Assembly: GCF_900107485.1 (NCBI RefSeq)
Contig: NZ_FNQE01000010.1
Coordinates: 1-64,000 of the forward strand
DNA: 64,000 nucleotides
Reading direction: 5' to 3'
Source: Proteiniborus ethanoligenes
GTDB lineage: Bacteria > Bacillota > Clostridia > Tissierellales > Proteiniboraceae
Both the position numbers and the translations under genes were made by a program. The notes below the pieces were generated by a model. The model worked only from the letters and a program-made list of their open reading frames with translations. It ran no database searches and was not told the origin of the DNA. Positions 10,633 through 20,535 of this stretch are shown here, in pieces; the stretch's first letter is position 1; every line of letters begins with the position of its first letter.

Positions 10633-13440
10633 TTATTGTTCTTCTTCTACTTCCTCTGGCACAAGCACACTTTCTAGCCTTACTAATACTTCCTCTAGTT
10701 GCTTAATATACTCTCCATATTTTGCCCAATCTCCATTTTGTGATGCTTCCTTTGCATTTATAAATAATTCATTGGCTCTTTTTACAAGCTCTTCTACATC
10801 TTTATCCTCTATGTCTATATCTACTACAGCACCAGGTTTTTTATTATCCTCTTCTACAGTTAGCTGTCCAAATACTTTAGATAGTGCTAAATCAAGAGTT
10901 TCTTCCATGACTATTTTGTTTTTATATGCTACTATTACTCTCTTCATTTCTGGAAGACTGTTTTCATTATCTGCTTGTAAATATACTGGCTCTACATAAA
11001 GGAGGGAATCCTCTATTGGAATTATAAGTAGGTTTCCTCTTAATACGTTTGAGCCTTTTTGACTCCATAAAGTAAGCTGCGGGGATATTTCAGAATCCTG
11101 GTCTATTCTAGATTCAATCAGCATAGGTCCATCTATAGTTTCGCTCTTAGGAAACTTATATATTATAAGCTGTCCAAAGTTATCCCCATCATTTCTCCCT
11201 ACTAATAAGGATATCATGTTAGATCTATTGGCTGGAGTATATGGAACTGTTATTAAAAATTCTGCTTTTTCTTCTCCTGGAAGCTTAAACATAAGATAGT
11301 TTGACTCTACCTCTAATATTTCCGTCATGTATTTTTCCTTAGCTATATCCCAAATATCCTCTCTGTTATAAAGAACCCTAGGATTATCTATATGATAAGT
11401 TCTATATATCTCTGCTTGTATATCAAACATATCTTGAGAATATCTTATATGCTCTTTTATGCCCTTTGGCATCTTATCTATGCTTGTAAACAAATCTTTA
11501 AATATCTTACCATAAGTCATCACTATAGGATCATTTTCATCTACTACATAAAATTTTACATCTCCATTGTAAGCATCTATTACCACTTTAACTGAGTTTC
11601 TCACATAATTAGTTCCTGAATCATTTATAGGCTGGGAATATGGATATCTGTCTGTAGTTGAATATGCGTCTAGTATCCAATATAGCTTACCATCTTCTTG
11701 ATTTATAACTATATAAGCATCCTCATCATAATGTAAAAACGGTGCTAGCTTTCTTACCCTTTCATTTATATTTCTATACATTATTATTCTACTGTCTGAA
11801 TTAATGTTTCTAGAAATAAGAAGCTTAAAATCGCTTTGTTTAATTGCATATAATAATTTATTTAATCCTTTTAATTCAATGCCTGCATTTCCTTCATAAA
11901 TCGTTTCTTGATTATCATCTCCCATTGGATAATCAAATTCCTTTTCATCTGTGTTTACTATTATATATTCGTTCGTTATTTCTCCAAAGTATATTTCTGG
12001 TCTTTCAATTCTTAAATCAGTTTCTGTAACAGGTGGTATATTTTTTATTAAAAGCTTTGGCTGTCCTTCAGGTGTTGTTTCATTTACCTGTGATGCAGTA
12101 ACCCCATAACCATGGGTATATTTAAGACGCTTGTTAATCCAGGTTTGAGCTTGGCCACTTAGTCTTTCTTGGTCTAGCTCCCTAGCAGATAGAAATACTT
12201 GTGTATATTTGCCCTCAATATAATATCTATCTATATCTACATCTGTAAATCTATAGTATGGTCTTATACCTTGAAGCTGGTTATAGACTTGATTGACAGG
12301 TAAATAATCGTTTATTCTTATGTTTTTTATAGTCTCTTCATTGTCTAGTATATCTTCCTTAGTTAGGTTTTGACTTACAGGAAATATTCTTTCTTCAACA
12401 TTGTCTATTCCATAGGCTTTTTGTGTAAGTTCTATCCCATATTTTAAATATTGCTCTTCTTTAGATATTTCATCAGGCTCAACTATATATTTCTGTATTG
12501 CAATACTGGCTAAATTACCAACTAAAGATACTACTATAAGAAGTATTGGACCTGCTAATGCTATTTTTAATCTTTTCTTGAGAGCGCCGTATATAAACCC
12601 AAATGCAGATATTACTGCTAATACCGCCATTATTCTATAAACCCAGAGAGTAATTTTGATGTCTGTATAGCCTGCACCATATACTACTCCTCTAGGAGAA
12701 TATAGAAGATAGTATGATTTTAATATATAGTTAGCTCCTAATAATAAAAACATAATAAGCCCTATTACACTTATTTGAATCAACGCTACATTTAATATCC
12801 TTTTAGTAATATCTTTATATAAATTTTTTACATTAACAAAGTTTTGTTCTTCAAATACATTAGATTCTTCTGTAGCTGGTCTTTTTACTGTCAGCATCAC
12901 TAGATAAAGGACTACTGTTATTACTATAAGCATAAAAAGCAAGAGATTTAATAAGCTAATAATTTCACCTAATAAGGGTAGCTTAAATACATAAAATGAA
13001 ATCTCTTTATTGAAAATAGGATCATTTACATTAAATTCTGTAGCATTTTTAAACTGAAGTATTTCAAGCCATAATCTGTTGGACACTACTGATGCCATGA
13101 AAATCGAAATAGCTGCAGAAATTAGGCTTAAAAACATATTAAATTTTTTCTCTTCCTTCTTATCTACAATGATATTTCCCAGTTTATAATAGTTCTTCTT
13201 GACTGATAAAATATAAATCATAATTATTATAAACACAGCAAAAAAAGTTGGTATACCTATTAAGAACTGGTTTTCTAGCTTAGTGAAGAAGGTTTTTGTG
13301 TAACCTAATTCATTAAACCATTGATAGTCTGTTATAAAATCGACTACTTCTGTAAAAGAACTAATAAAAACAATTATTATAAATATAGCAATTCCTAATC
13401 CAAATCTTTTCCCTTTTTTCAAATCATCAACTCCCATCAT
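10633..13440 (-). CDS. UPF0182 family membrane protein
   Basis: This 935-residue protein starts with about seven transmembrane helices in its first ~330 residues, followed by a large extracytoplasmic domain of ~500 residues and an acidic Glu-rich tail (EEVEEEQ). Architecture and length match the UPF0182 (COG1615) family. The molecular role of the family is not established. It is a single gene with its own intergenic regions on both sides. Confidence 0.9.
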   Translation of the reverse strand: MMGVDDLKKGKRFGLGIAIFIIIVFISSFTEVVDFITDYQWFNELGYTKTFFTKLENQFLIGIPTFFAVFIIIMIYILSVKKNYYKLGNIIVDKKEEKKFNMFLSLISAAISIFMASVVSNRLWLEILQFKNATEFNVNDPIFNKEISFYVFKLPLLGEIISLLNLLLFMLIVITVVLYLVMLTVKRPATEESNVFEEQNFVNVKNLYKDITKRILNVALIQISVIGLIMFLLLGANYILKSYYLLYSPRGVVYGAGYTDIKITLWVYRIMAVLAVISAFGFIYGALKKRLKIALAGPILLIVVSLVGNLASIAIQKYIVEPDEISKEEQYLKYGIELTQKAYGIDNVEERIFPVSQNLTKEDILDNEETIKNIRINDYLPVNQVYNQLQGIRPYYRFTDVDIDRYYIEGKYTQVFLSARELDQERLSGQAQTWINKRLKYTHGYGVTASQVNETTPEGQPKLLIKNIPPVTETDLRIERPEIYFGEITNEYIIVNTDEKEFDYPMGDDNQETIYEGNAGIELKGLNKLLYAIKQSDFKLLISRNINSDSRIIMYRNINERVRKLAPFLHYDEDAYIVINQEDGKLYWILDAYSTTDRYPYSQPINDSGTNYVRNSVKVVIDAYNGDVKFYVVDENDPIVMTYGKIFKDLFTSIDKMPKGIKEHIRYSQDMFDIQAEIYRTYHIDNPRVLYNREDIWDIAKEKYMTEILEVESNYLMFKLPGEEKAEFLITVPYTPANRSNMISLLVGRNDGDNFGQLIIYKFPKSETIDGPMLIESRIDQDSEISPQLTLWSQKGSNVLRGNLLIIPIEDSLLYVEPVYLQADNENSLPEMKRVIVAYKNKIVMEETLDLALSKVFGQLTVEEDNKKPGAVVDIDIEDKDVEELVKRANELFINAKEASQNGDWAKYGEYIKQLEEVLVRLESVLVPEEVEEEQ

Positions 13441-13705
13441 ATGAAGAATGTGTATAAGTTAATTATACTATCTATACACACCATATTCAAATCATCATAT
13501 ATTATATTTATGTTATATTAGCTTTACGCATTTTTATCATAAATCCAGTATCCTACACATATCTATTATGTATTAGATAATTATATCTAACACAATCAAG
13601 GTTTATTATAAAAAGCTTTTCATTTTTTATTTAATTATCTGTATCAACCATATCTCTTTTGGAAAAACTCTATTTAGCACTACTAGTTATTTGGAGGATA
13701 GATAT

Positions 13706-14305
13706 ATGACTATATTGTTGAATACTGAAAAAAGCTCAGTAGATTCCAATTCACCTTTTGCAAGATCAATGCTCAGCGATATTATCTATAATTACATGGA
13801 AAAATATTATAATGATGCTTATGAGGATATTATAATATTATGTGTTGGAACTGATAGGTCTACAGGAGATTCGTTAGGTCCTTTAACTGGTTACAAGCTT
13901 ACACACCTTCCAAGGCTATATCCTAATGTTTATGTTTTAGGTACACTAGATGACCCCGTACACGCAAAAAATCTAGTAGAGAAGATTAACCATATATACT
14001 CTATTTATAATAATCCTTTTGTCATAGCTATAGATGCTTGTCTGGGTAGATTAGAACGTGTAGGGTATATTACCGTTGCTAAAGGTGCTTTAAAGCCTGG
14101 TGCAGGAGTAAATAAAGACCTGCCTCATATTGGTGATATACATATAACTGGGGTAGTGAATCTAGGTGGTTTTATGGAATACATTATATTGCAAAACACA
14201 AGATTAAGTACAATCATGAGAATGGCAGATATTATTTCCGCCGGGTTTATTACTTCCTTTTGGAAATTATTTAAGGAAAAAGAATATGAGAGTTTAAACA
14301 ATTAG
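13706..14305 (+). CDS. yyaC: Putative sporulation protein YyaC (germination-protease-like)
   Basis: This protein of about 199 residues belongs to the YyaC/DUF1256 family, related in fold to the germination protease GPR. It shows the conserved ILCVGTDRSTGDSLGPLTG segment and the AIDACLGR and KPGAGVNKDLPHIGD blocks. YyaC is expressed in sporulating Bacillus and Clostridium, so its presence suggests a spore former. I use the ATG at 13706 because GGAGG lies 8 nt upstream; an upstream in-frame TTG at 13691 overlaps that site. Confidence 0.88.
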   Translation: MTILLNTEKSSVDSNSPFARSMLSDIIYNYMEKYYNDAYEDIIILCVGTDRSTGDSLGPLTGYKLTHLPRLYPNVYVLGTLDDPVHAKNLVEKINHIYSIYNNPFVIAIDACLGRLERVGYITVAKGALKPGAGVNKDLPHIGDIHITGVVNLGGFMEYIILQNTRLSTIMRMADIISAGFITSFWKLFKEKEYESLNN

Positions 14306-14347
14306 CATAAAAAAAGTAGAAGAGGCTAGACTTCTACTTTTTTATGC
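14305..14347. terminator. Bidirectional terminator (yyaC / UPF0180)
   Basis: GTAGAAG (14316-14322) pairs with CTTCTAC (14331-14337), flanked by an A7 run and a T6 run that also pair. It can serve both convergent genes. Confidence 0.8.
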
Positions 14348-14626
14348 TTATTCAAATAAGGGACTATAGATTCTATTAGAAATTATTCTATCTATTTCAT
14401 CTGCAGTTTTTCCTGCTGCATTAATTAATATGATGCCTTTATTCATGTCAGCACCACTGTTCATGCTAACTAAATTACTGTGATATCCTATGTCATATCC
14501 ATCAGCCATATAGATTACTGCTTCCACAGCCTTTCCTTCATTTATGTTAACTATTTCATAGCCAAGCTTACTTAAGTCTTTTCTTATATGGCTTAAACCT
14601 TTCTGTACTGCAATTTTTTTCCCCAT
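14348..14626 (-). CDS. UPF0180 family protein (YkuS-like)
   Basis: This 92-residue protein starts with the family pattern IAVQKGLSHIRKDLSKLGYE and contains YHSNLVSMNSGADMNKGIILINAAGKTADEI, matching UPF0180 (B. subtilis YkuS). The function is unknown. It may share a transcript with the lipid kinase upstream. Confidence 0.85.
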   Translation of the reverse strand: MGKKIAVQKGLSHIRKDLSKLGYEIVNINEGKAVEAVIYMADGYDIGYHSNLVSMNSGADMNKGIILINAAGKTADEIDRIISNRIYSPLFE

Positions 14627-14690
14627 AAAAACACCCCTTGAAGCTACTATATATACTTATTGTTAGCATCAAAGGGTTTTTTATTCTTGT

Positions 14691-15572
14691 TTATTTTGCA
14701 TATACCTTTATTTTTTGACTATGGGTTATGAAACTTACGCTGTCTTTTACTGTAAGAACCTCACCATCTATATTTAATATTAATTCATTATCAAATTTTA
14801 AATTTACGTTTTTGGATTTGTATACACTAACATAGTCTGTTATGTTTATATGCTCGCCTTTAAACACCAACGGAAACAAGGTAAAAAGCTTAAGCTTGCT
14901 CATTTTCTTTATGATAACCACATGAAAATAACCATCATCTATTGAAGCCATAGGGCATATTTTTATACCGCCACCATAGTATTTCCCATTTGAAACAGCT
15001 GCTAAAAGTACATCTGTTTCAATACTATCTTTATCAAGCTCTATTGTAAGTCTTTTGCTTTTATATAATGCTAAGGTCATAATCATGCTAATAGTGTATG
15101 AAATACTACTTTTTATTATTTTTTTTATCTTTTCATTTCTTTTTACGATTTCAGCATCCATTCCCATACTAGCTACATTTAAGAAAATCTTTCCATTTAT
15201 TCTGCCAAAATCAATATCTTTTGTTACACCGCTTAGCAAGGAGTATAAGGCTTCCTCTGGATCTTGGGGTATGTCAAGACTTCTAGCTAAATCGTTACCA
15301 GTACCTCCTGGTATAATACCTAATGTTCCATAGCCTTTTTGGACTATTCCCATAGCAACCTCATTTATAGTTCCATCTCCACCTACTGCTACGATACTAT
15401 TGAAGCCTTCTTCCAGTCCTTTTATAGTAATATCTGTGGCTTCCTTCGGCTTACTAGTTAAAGTTATCTTATATATAATATGAGTCTTGTCCATTTTTTC
15501 CTTAATAAGGGGTACTAGCTTTTTGGCTTTATCTGTCCCTGCAACAGGATTCACAACAAATAAAATTTTCAA
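14691..15572 (-). CDS. Diacylglycerol/lipid kinase (YegS/BmrU type)
   Basis: This 293-residue soluble lipid kinase of the DAGK catalytic family phosphorylates diacylglycerol or a related lipid. It shows the nucleotide loop VAVGGDGTINEV (residues ~61-72), the second loop GIIPGGTGNDLARSL, and the DDGYFHVVII strand of the C-terminal beta sandwich. The length is typical. It lies 27 bp downstream of the DUF4446 gene. Confidence 0.92.
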   Translation of the reverse strand: MKILFVVNPVAGTDKAKKLVPLIKEKMDKTHIIYKITLTSKPKEATDITIKGLEEGFNSIVAVGGDGTINEVAMGIVQKGYGTLGIIPGGTGNDLARSLDIPQDPEEALYSLLSGVTKDIDFGRINGKIFLNVASMGMDAEIVKRNEKIKKIIKSSISYTISMIMTLALYKSKRLTIELDKDSIETDVLLAAVSNGKYYGGGIKICPMASIDDGYFHVVIIKKMSKLKLFTLFPLVFKGEHINITDYVSVYKSKNVNLKFDNELILNIDGEVLTVKDSVSFITHSQKIKVYAK

Positions 15573-15599
15573 GTAATATCACCATACCTATTCCATATT

Positions 15600-16109
15600 T
15601 TATCTTGATAAGGATTGTCTCTTTGCTCTATCTAAAGCCTGCATTTCTTCAACAGATAATGGATAGGTAGACTCACCCTTAAGTATAGGCTTTGCATAAG
15701 TGTTGCTTTCATCTCTTCCATATATGCTAGTTATTACAAATCCATCCAGTTTATCATCTAATAACGCTATTGAAAAGCTTAAATCACTTCCCATATCATT
15801 AAATGCATTATATCTTATAAATCCAATTCTCTGGAGGCAAAGTTCTAATCTGTCATTGAGATTTTCAATATATTTTTTTAGCTCTAGCATTTCTCCCTTT
15901 GCATCTTTAATTTCATCAATATAATTTAAGAGTATGGTCTCTAATGAATTGGTGTCTGAATCTCCTACTAAACGATTATACTTTTTAGTGATGCTAGAAA
16001 TTCTTATTCCTCTGATTATGTATAATAACAATAACAAAACATTAAATAAAGACATTACTATGACTATTTCTACAATATGTTCAGTAAAAAAATTAAATAT
16101 AAATTCCAT
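15600..16109 (-). CDS. DUF4446 family membrane-anchored protein
   Basis: This 169-residue protein has one N-terminal transmembrane helix (residues ~10-35), a predicted coiled coil (~60-90), and the C-terminal signature IGFIRYNAFNDMGSDLSFSIALLDDKLDGFVITSI of the DUF4446 family. Its function is unknown; relatives occur near chromosome-partitioning genes in Clostridia. Confidence 0.85.
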   Translation of the reverse strand: MEFIFNFFTEHIVEIVIVMSLFNVLLLLLYIIRGIRISSITKKYNRLVGDSDTNSLETILLNYIDEIKDAKGEMLELKKYIENLNDRLELCLQRIGFIRYNAFNDMGSDLSFSIALLDDKLDGFVITSIYGRDESNTYAKPILKGESTYPLSVEEMQALDRAKRQSLSR

Positions 16110-16236
16110 AATTTCTCCTTTCTCTAATTACAACTATGTTCTGTTTCATGTATTCTATTATAATACGGAAATTCCTGCTTATAAATTAATTTTTGATTAA
16201 AATAAATTAAAAGAAGGACTTGATTTCCTTCTTTCA

Positions 16237-17379
16237 TTAGATTTCCCTTGAAATACTATTTACTGCCTCTAGAGCAGTTTCTATATCCTTAACAGTATTA
16301 AATGGTCCTATACTAAATCTAACACAGCCTTGTTCATAGCAGCCTATGGTTTTATGTGCAAGAGGTGCACAATGTAGACCTGGTCTGACTGCAATATCAA
16401 AAACCTGATCTAATATATAGCTTACCTCTGAGGAATCCTCTTCTCCAATATTAATAGATACTACTGGTGCCTGTTTATCTACATCACAAGGTCCATAAAT
16501 TTTTACATCCTTAATTTCCTTAAGCCCATCTATGAAAATTTTTGTTAATTTCCTTTCATGCTCCCTAATATCTTCTATTCCTCTATCTACAATGTATTTT
16601 AAGCCTGCACCTAATCCCACTATTCCAGGCATATTTGGTGTTCCACTTTCAAGCTTATCTGGATAGATTTCGGGCTGTATTAAAGAGTCAGATTTGCTAC
16701 CTGTTCCACCTTCTTTTATATTTCCTATTTCAATACCTTCTCTTATATATATTCCACCAGTTCCTTGAGGACCTAGTAAGCTTTTATGTCCAGGAAAGGC
16801 TAATATATCTATATTCATATTTGCTACATCAATAGGATATACTCCTGCAGTTTGAGCTGCATCTACCATATAAACTAATTTATGTTTTTTTGCAATATCC
16901 CCAATTGCCTTTATGGGAAATATTGTTCCCGTCACATTAGATGCATGTGTTGTCAGGATTAATTTTGTATTTTGATTAATGGCTTCTTCAATATCTCTAG
17001 TGTCAACGCTTCCTTCTTCATCGCATTGTACTATTGTAGTCTTTACACCTATTTTTTCTAAGGCTTTTAATGGACGTAGCACTGAATTATGCTCCATAGA
17101 TGTGGTTATTACATGATCTCCTGGCTTTAGCAGTCCTTTAATTCCAAGATTTAGTCCATCAGTAGCATTGGGAGTAAATATTATTCTCATAGGGTCTTCT
17201 ATATTAAAAAATGCAGCTAGAAGCTCCCTTGTTTCATAAATAGCTCTGCCTGCTTTTAAGGCTAATTTATGACCTGATCTACCAGGGTTTGCCCCGTATT
17301 CTCTCATTGCATCCATTATGGCTTCATACACTATATCTGGCTTTGGAAAAGATGTTGCTGCGTTATCTAAATATATCAA
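16237..17379 (-). CDS. Cysteine desulfurase-like class V aminotransferase (EF2568 family)
   Basis: This 380-residue PLP enzyme has the Schiff-base lysine in FPGHKSLLGPQG and a candidate catalytic Cys in RPGLHCAPLAHK. It belongs to the cysteine desulfurase/selenocysteine lyase subfamily that I know as a regular member of selenium-dependent molybdenum hydroxylase clusters, so it could mobilise S or Se for the cofactor. The start is a TTG at 17379: GGAGG lies 8 nt upstream and the protein then begins MIYLDNAATSFPKP, the family's usual N-terminus. The longer frame to 17484 lacks a binding site. It is the last gene of the accessory run. Confidence 0.85.
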   Translation of the reverse strand: MIYLDNAATSFPKPDIVYEAIMDAMREYGANPGRSGHKLALKAGRAIYETRELLAAFFNIEDPMRIIFTPNATDGLNLGIKGLLKPGDHVITTSMEHNSVLRPLKALEKIGVKTTIVQCDEEGSVDTRDIEEAINQNTKLILTTHASNVTGTIFPIKAIGDIAKKHKLVYMVDAAQTAGVYPIDVANMNIDILAFPGHKSLLGPQGTGGIYIREGIEIGNIKEGGTGSKSDSLIQPEIYPDKLESGTPNMPGIVGLGAGLKYIVDRGIEDIREHERKLTKIFIDGLKEIKDVKIYGPCDVDKQAPVVSINIGEEDSSEVSYILDQVFDIAVRPGLHCAPLAHKTIGCYEQGCVRFSIGPFNTVKDIETALEAVNSISREI

Positions 17380-17517
17380 GGTTAACACCTCCAAGGTGAT
17401 TCTTTTTATAACGAACAGAAAAGCTTCCTTAATCCCTAATGCTTTCATAGAGGCTTTTATATACTTATAATATATTATATTCATCCCCTATTACAATACT
17501 CATAAAAAAACCTCAGT

Positions 17518-18333
17518 TTACACAATATCTACTTTCCTAGTATTCTTTGTATGTTCTAGCCTTCCGTTGTTTTTAACGAGAATAATTTCAGCCATTATAC
17601 CTAATGCAATATCTTGAGGAGATTGACCACCTAAATCTATGCCTACTGGAGAATATACCGTTTCTAAGGTTTCCTTAGGTATACCTAAGCTTCTCATAAC
17701 ATCCATAATGTGTTTTGTCTTCTTTACACTCCCTACCATTCCAATATATTTTGCTCCTCTATCCAGAACGGCTTTTAAAGCCAATTCGTCATACTTATGA
17801 CCATGTGTAACTATTATAATATAGCAATTTTCATCTATATTATAATTTTTAAGACCTTCTTCGATATTTCCAGGATAAAGCTCATCTGCGTCTGGAAATC
17901 TTTCTACGCAACAATATTCTTCTCTTTCATCAAAGATTACGGTATGAAAGTTCAAAAACTTTCCTAGCTTGTATAGACTATGTCCTAAATGACCCCCACC
18001 TACAATAATAAGTCTATGCTCTGGAATAAATACTTTAATAAATACTTCTACTCTTCCTCCACATTGCATCTGTATTCCACCTGGTTCATCATTTAGCCCA
18101 AATGAAAACAGCTTGCTTTCTCCTGATTCTATGCATGCTTTAGCAGAGTTTATTGTCAGTAGCTCAACCTTTCCTCCCCCCACTGTTCCAAAGGTAGTTC
18201 CATCTTTGAATACTGCCATCATGCCCCCCTTTTTACCTGGAATAGAGCCTTCTACATTGATGATGGTAGCAAGTGCTACAGACTTATTTTCTTTTATTTG
18301 CTCTGTTATCTTCTCTAAAACCTTTTGTTCCAT
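17518..18333 (-). CDS. XdhC family molybdenum hydroxylase accessory protein
   Basis: This 271-residue protein has an N-terminal XdhC/CoxI domain (VALATIINVEGSIPGKKGGMM) and a C-terminal Rossmann domain (IIVGGGHLGHSLYKLGKFL). XdhC proteins bind Mo-cofactor and help its sulfuration and insertion into xanthine-dehydrogenase-type enzymes. Its position next to YqeB, MocA and YqeC suggests service to the selenium-dependent enzyme encoded at 25225-28857. Confidence 0.88.
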   Translation of the reverse strand: MEQKVLEKITEQIKENKSVALATIINVEGSIPGKKGGMMAVFKDGTTFGTVGGGKVELLTINSAKACIESGESKLFSFGLNDEPGGIQMQCGGRVEVFIKVFIPEHRLIIVGGGHLGHSLYKLGKFLNFHTVIFDEREEYCCVERFPDADELYPGNIEEGLKNYNIDENCYIIIVTHGHKYDELALKAVLDRGAKYIGMVGSVKKTKHIMDVMRSLGIPKETLETVYSPVGIDLGGQSPQDIALGIMAEIILVKNNGRLEHTKNTRKVDIV

Positions 18334-18374
18334 ACTATGCCTCCTGTGTTTTTATAGTGTACAGTAGGTTCTCA

Positions 18375-19181
18375 TTATTTGTTTCTTTCTCTGTTTAAAT
18401 ATAATATTGCTTCAAGTACTCCTCCACCTACAGCTCTAGCTTTTTCCGATATTGAATAGCAATATTCTTTAATTCCCCTAGGATCTACATCTGCTATTTT
18501 AAAGCCTTTTACCACTTCTAAGCCTTCCATTATAAGGCCTCTTAAGACTCCATCTATAGTAGCCCTTACAGGTACATCTCCTGTATATGCAATTATATCA
18601 TCTTTTTTAACTATATCTCCTATTTTTGATGCATGTTTTATAATTCCGCAAGCGGGGGCCTTTATTACTCTCTCTTTTCCATACCCATTTATAATACCTG
18701 GTATCCCAGAGTCTGGCTCAGCAAACCCTTCAAATATCAAGGAGCCTAAATAGTGTCCTCTATTAGTTTCAATTACAGCATCTACATCTACACCTGCCTC
18801 AAAGCCAGGGCCTGCAGCAATAGTAATTGGAGCTAGACTTTTATTTATCCCTAAGTTTTTCTTAGCAATTGTTGCATCTACAAATACATCTGCTTTTATA
18901 TCTTGTAATATTTTCATTTCCTCATCTATTAGAACAGGTATAATTCCTTTCTCCCAGCATGTTAATATTTCTTCTTTCTCATTAACTTTTTTTGCTTTTA
19001 CTCCTTCAACTATATACTCCTCTTCAAATATGGCTTGGGCAAAAGATACTGTTCTTCTTATAACCGTAGGCTTAGATATTTCCATGATCAATACTCTGAG
19101 CCCACTTCTATAGAGCTTGTGTGCTATTCCTGTTGCAATATCTCCTCCGCCTTTTATTGCTACTACTATATCTTCATTCAT
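18375..19181 (-). CDS. yqeB: Selenium-dependent molybdenum hydroxylase system protein YqeB
   Basis: This 268-residue protein starts with a Rossmann-like loop (VAIKGGGDIATGIAHKLYRSG) and carries GPGFEAGVDVDAVIETNRGH, both features of the YqeB/EF2570 family. The family co-occurs with enzymes carrying a labile selenium cofactor. The exact reaction is not known. Its start overlaps the end of mocA (ATGA-type, 19178-19181), so the two are translationally coupled. Confidence 0.87.
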   Translation of the reverse strand: MNEDIVVAIKGGGDIATGIAHKLYRSGLRVLIMEISKPTVIRRTVSFAQAIFEEEYIVEGVKAKKVNEKEEILTCWEKGIIPVLIDEEMKILQDIKADVFVDATIAKKNLGINKSLAPITIAAGPGFEAGVDVDAVIETNRGHYLGSLIFEGFAEPDSGIPGIINGYGKERVIKAPACGIIKHASKIGDIVKKDDIIAYTGDVPVRATIDGVLRGLIMEGLEVVKGFKIADVDPRGIKEYCYSISEKARAVGGGVLEAILYLNRERNK

Positions 19182-19765
19182 TTCTTCATCCCCATTCTGT
19201 TAATTTGTTCATATTCTTCCCAAGTGTCCATGTCCAGTCCAGCCTTATAGTCTTTTATATGGATAAACTCTACCTTGTTCTTCATCTCCTCAATTATTTC
19301 CCTTCCACCTTTATCTCCTTCTACTCTTAGGAGCTTGTTTCTCAGCTTTGAAGAAAATATAGTTGGACTGCCATTTTTCTTATTGTATATTGGGACTACT
19401 ATTTCTTTATCATTATGATTAAATGCATCTATTAAAATATCTATTGTTTGAGAGTTTAACAGCGGCTGATCTCCAACAATAAACATATACCCTTTTGCTT
19501 CCGGGGCAGAAGCTTTTATTCCTAGCTTCATAGACTGACTTTGCCCCTTCTCTGGGTTTTGATTTAAAATTGTTTTGATTCCATGCTTTAACCCTATGTC
19601 CTTGACTTCATCTTTTTGATAAACTAATAATATCTCACCTAGCTTAGAAGCCTTTGCAGCCTTTATCACTCTTTCTATAACAGGCTCTCCATCAATAGTA
19701 AGAGTTAGCTTATCTCTATTCATTCTTGTAGAAAATCCTGAAGCCATTATTATGCCAATTATCAT
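19178..19765 (-). CDS. mocA: Molybdenum cofactor cytidylyltransferase MocA
   Basis: This 195-residue nucleotidyltransferase of the MobA/MocA fold has the loop MASGFSTRMNRDKLTL near the N-terminus and GDQPLLNS in the middle. MocA-type enzymes attach CMP to molybdopterin to give MCD, the cofactor form used by xanthine-dehydrogenase-family hydroxylases. The residue pattern and neighbours favour MocA (YgfJ group) over MobA; a separate MobA lies at 58000. Confidence 0.86.
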   Translation of the reverse strand: MIIGIIMASGFSTRMNRDKLTLTIDGEPVIERVIKAAKASKLGEILLVYQKDEVKDIGLKHGIKTILNQNPEKGQSQSMKLGIKASAPEAKGYMFIVGDQPLLNSQTIDILIDAFNHNDKEIVVPIYNKKNGSPTIFSSKLRNKLLRVEGDKGGREIIEEMKNKVEFIHIKDYKAGLDMDTWEEYEQINRMGMKK

Positions 19766-19777
19766 TTTAACACCTTC

Positions 19778-20527
19778 TTAAACCATATTAAGCCTCTCGT
19801 TTTTCATACTTCCTGCTATGATTCCATCTATAATAATATTAGCTTTTCTAATCATATAAGCTATGCTCTTAGCTTGTTCAATTTGTTCTTCCCTATCTGC
19901 TTTATTTAATAGTAAATATTTCTTGCTATTTAAAGGCAAGCCTTTAAATAATCCATCCTTAGATATAACCAATCTACATATTATATCCTTTGTTATTAAG
20001 TCTCCTATTCTGCTATTAGTTATTTGAGAAAATAGCTCTGCTCTATGAACATTATTTTCATCAATGCTTTTTTCAAGAGAATCCATTCCTATTACACCTA
20101 TGGTTTTACTAGTTTGGCTAGGTATAACAGGCTCATGACTTCCAGGAGCCTTTATAGGCTTTTTTTTAGAACCATCAGCCTCTACTAAAATATAGTCAAA
20201 TAATTTTTCATTATATAACTCATCAAGAACATTACTGTCTACTCCCAAAAGCTTATTCTCTACTGAAATGCATCTACCTAATACAATAATAGTTCCCTTG
20301 CTCCAGTCCTTATATATTTTCTGGTGCTTGTCTAATAAGACTAAGCTATTATATAGCTCTTTACTTGGATTGTACATAGCTGTTGTGGTAGTAACTAAGA
20401 CCCTTTTATCTAAAGCCCTAAGCTCGTTAGCTAGTTTGAAAACAGTTGTAGTTTTTCCCCCGCCACCAACAATAGATATCATTTCTCTTTTATTTTCTTT
20501 TATGTCAAAAAGTTTAATAATTCGCAT
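19778..20527 (-). CDS. yqeC: Selenium-dependent hydroxylase accessory protein YqeC
   Basis: This protein of about 249 residues has a P-loop near the N-terminus (SIVGGGGKTTTVFKLA) and VEADGSKKKPIKAPGSHEPVIP in the middle, the signature of YqeC proteins. It is a presumed nucleotide-dependent factor of the selenium hydroxylase system with undefined activity. I place the start at 20527 (MRIIKLFD), where AGGT lies 7 nt upstream and the overlap with the upstream gene disappears. Confidence 0.85.
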   Translation of the reverse strand: MRIIKLFDIKENKREMISIVGGGGKTTTVFKLANELRALDKRVLVTTTTAMYNPSKELYNSLVLLDKHQKIYKDWSKGTIIVLGRCISVENKLLGVDSNVLDELYNEKLFDYILVEADGSKKKPIKAPGSHEPVIPSQTSKTIGVIGMDSLEKSIDENNVHRAELFSQITNSRIGDLITKDIICRLVISKDGLFKGLPLNSKKYLLLNKADREEQIEQAKSIAYMIRKANIIIDGIIAGSMKNERLNMV

Positions 20528-20535
20528 GCTTTTAC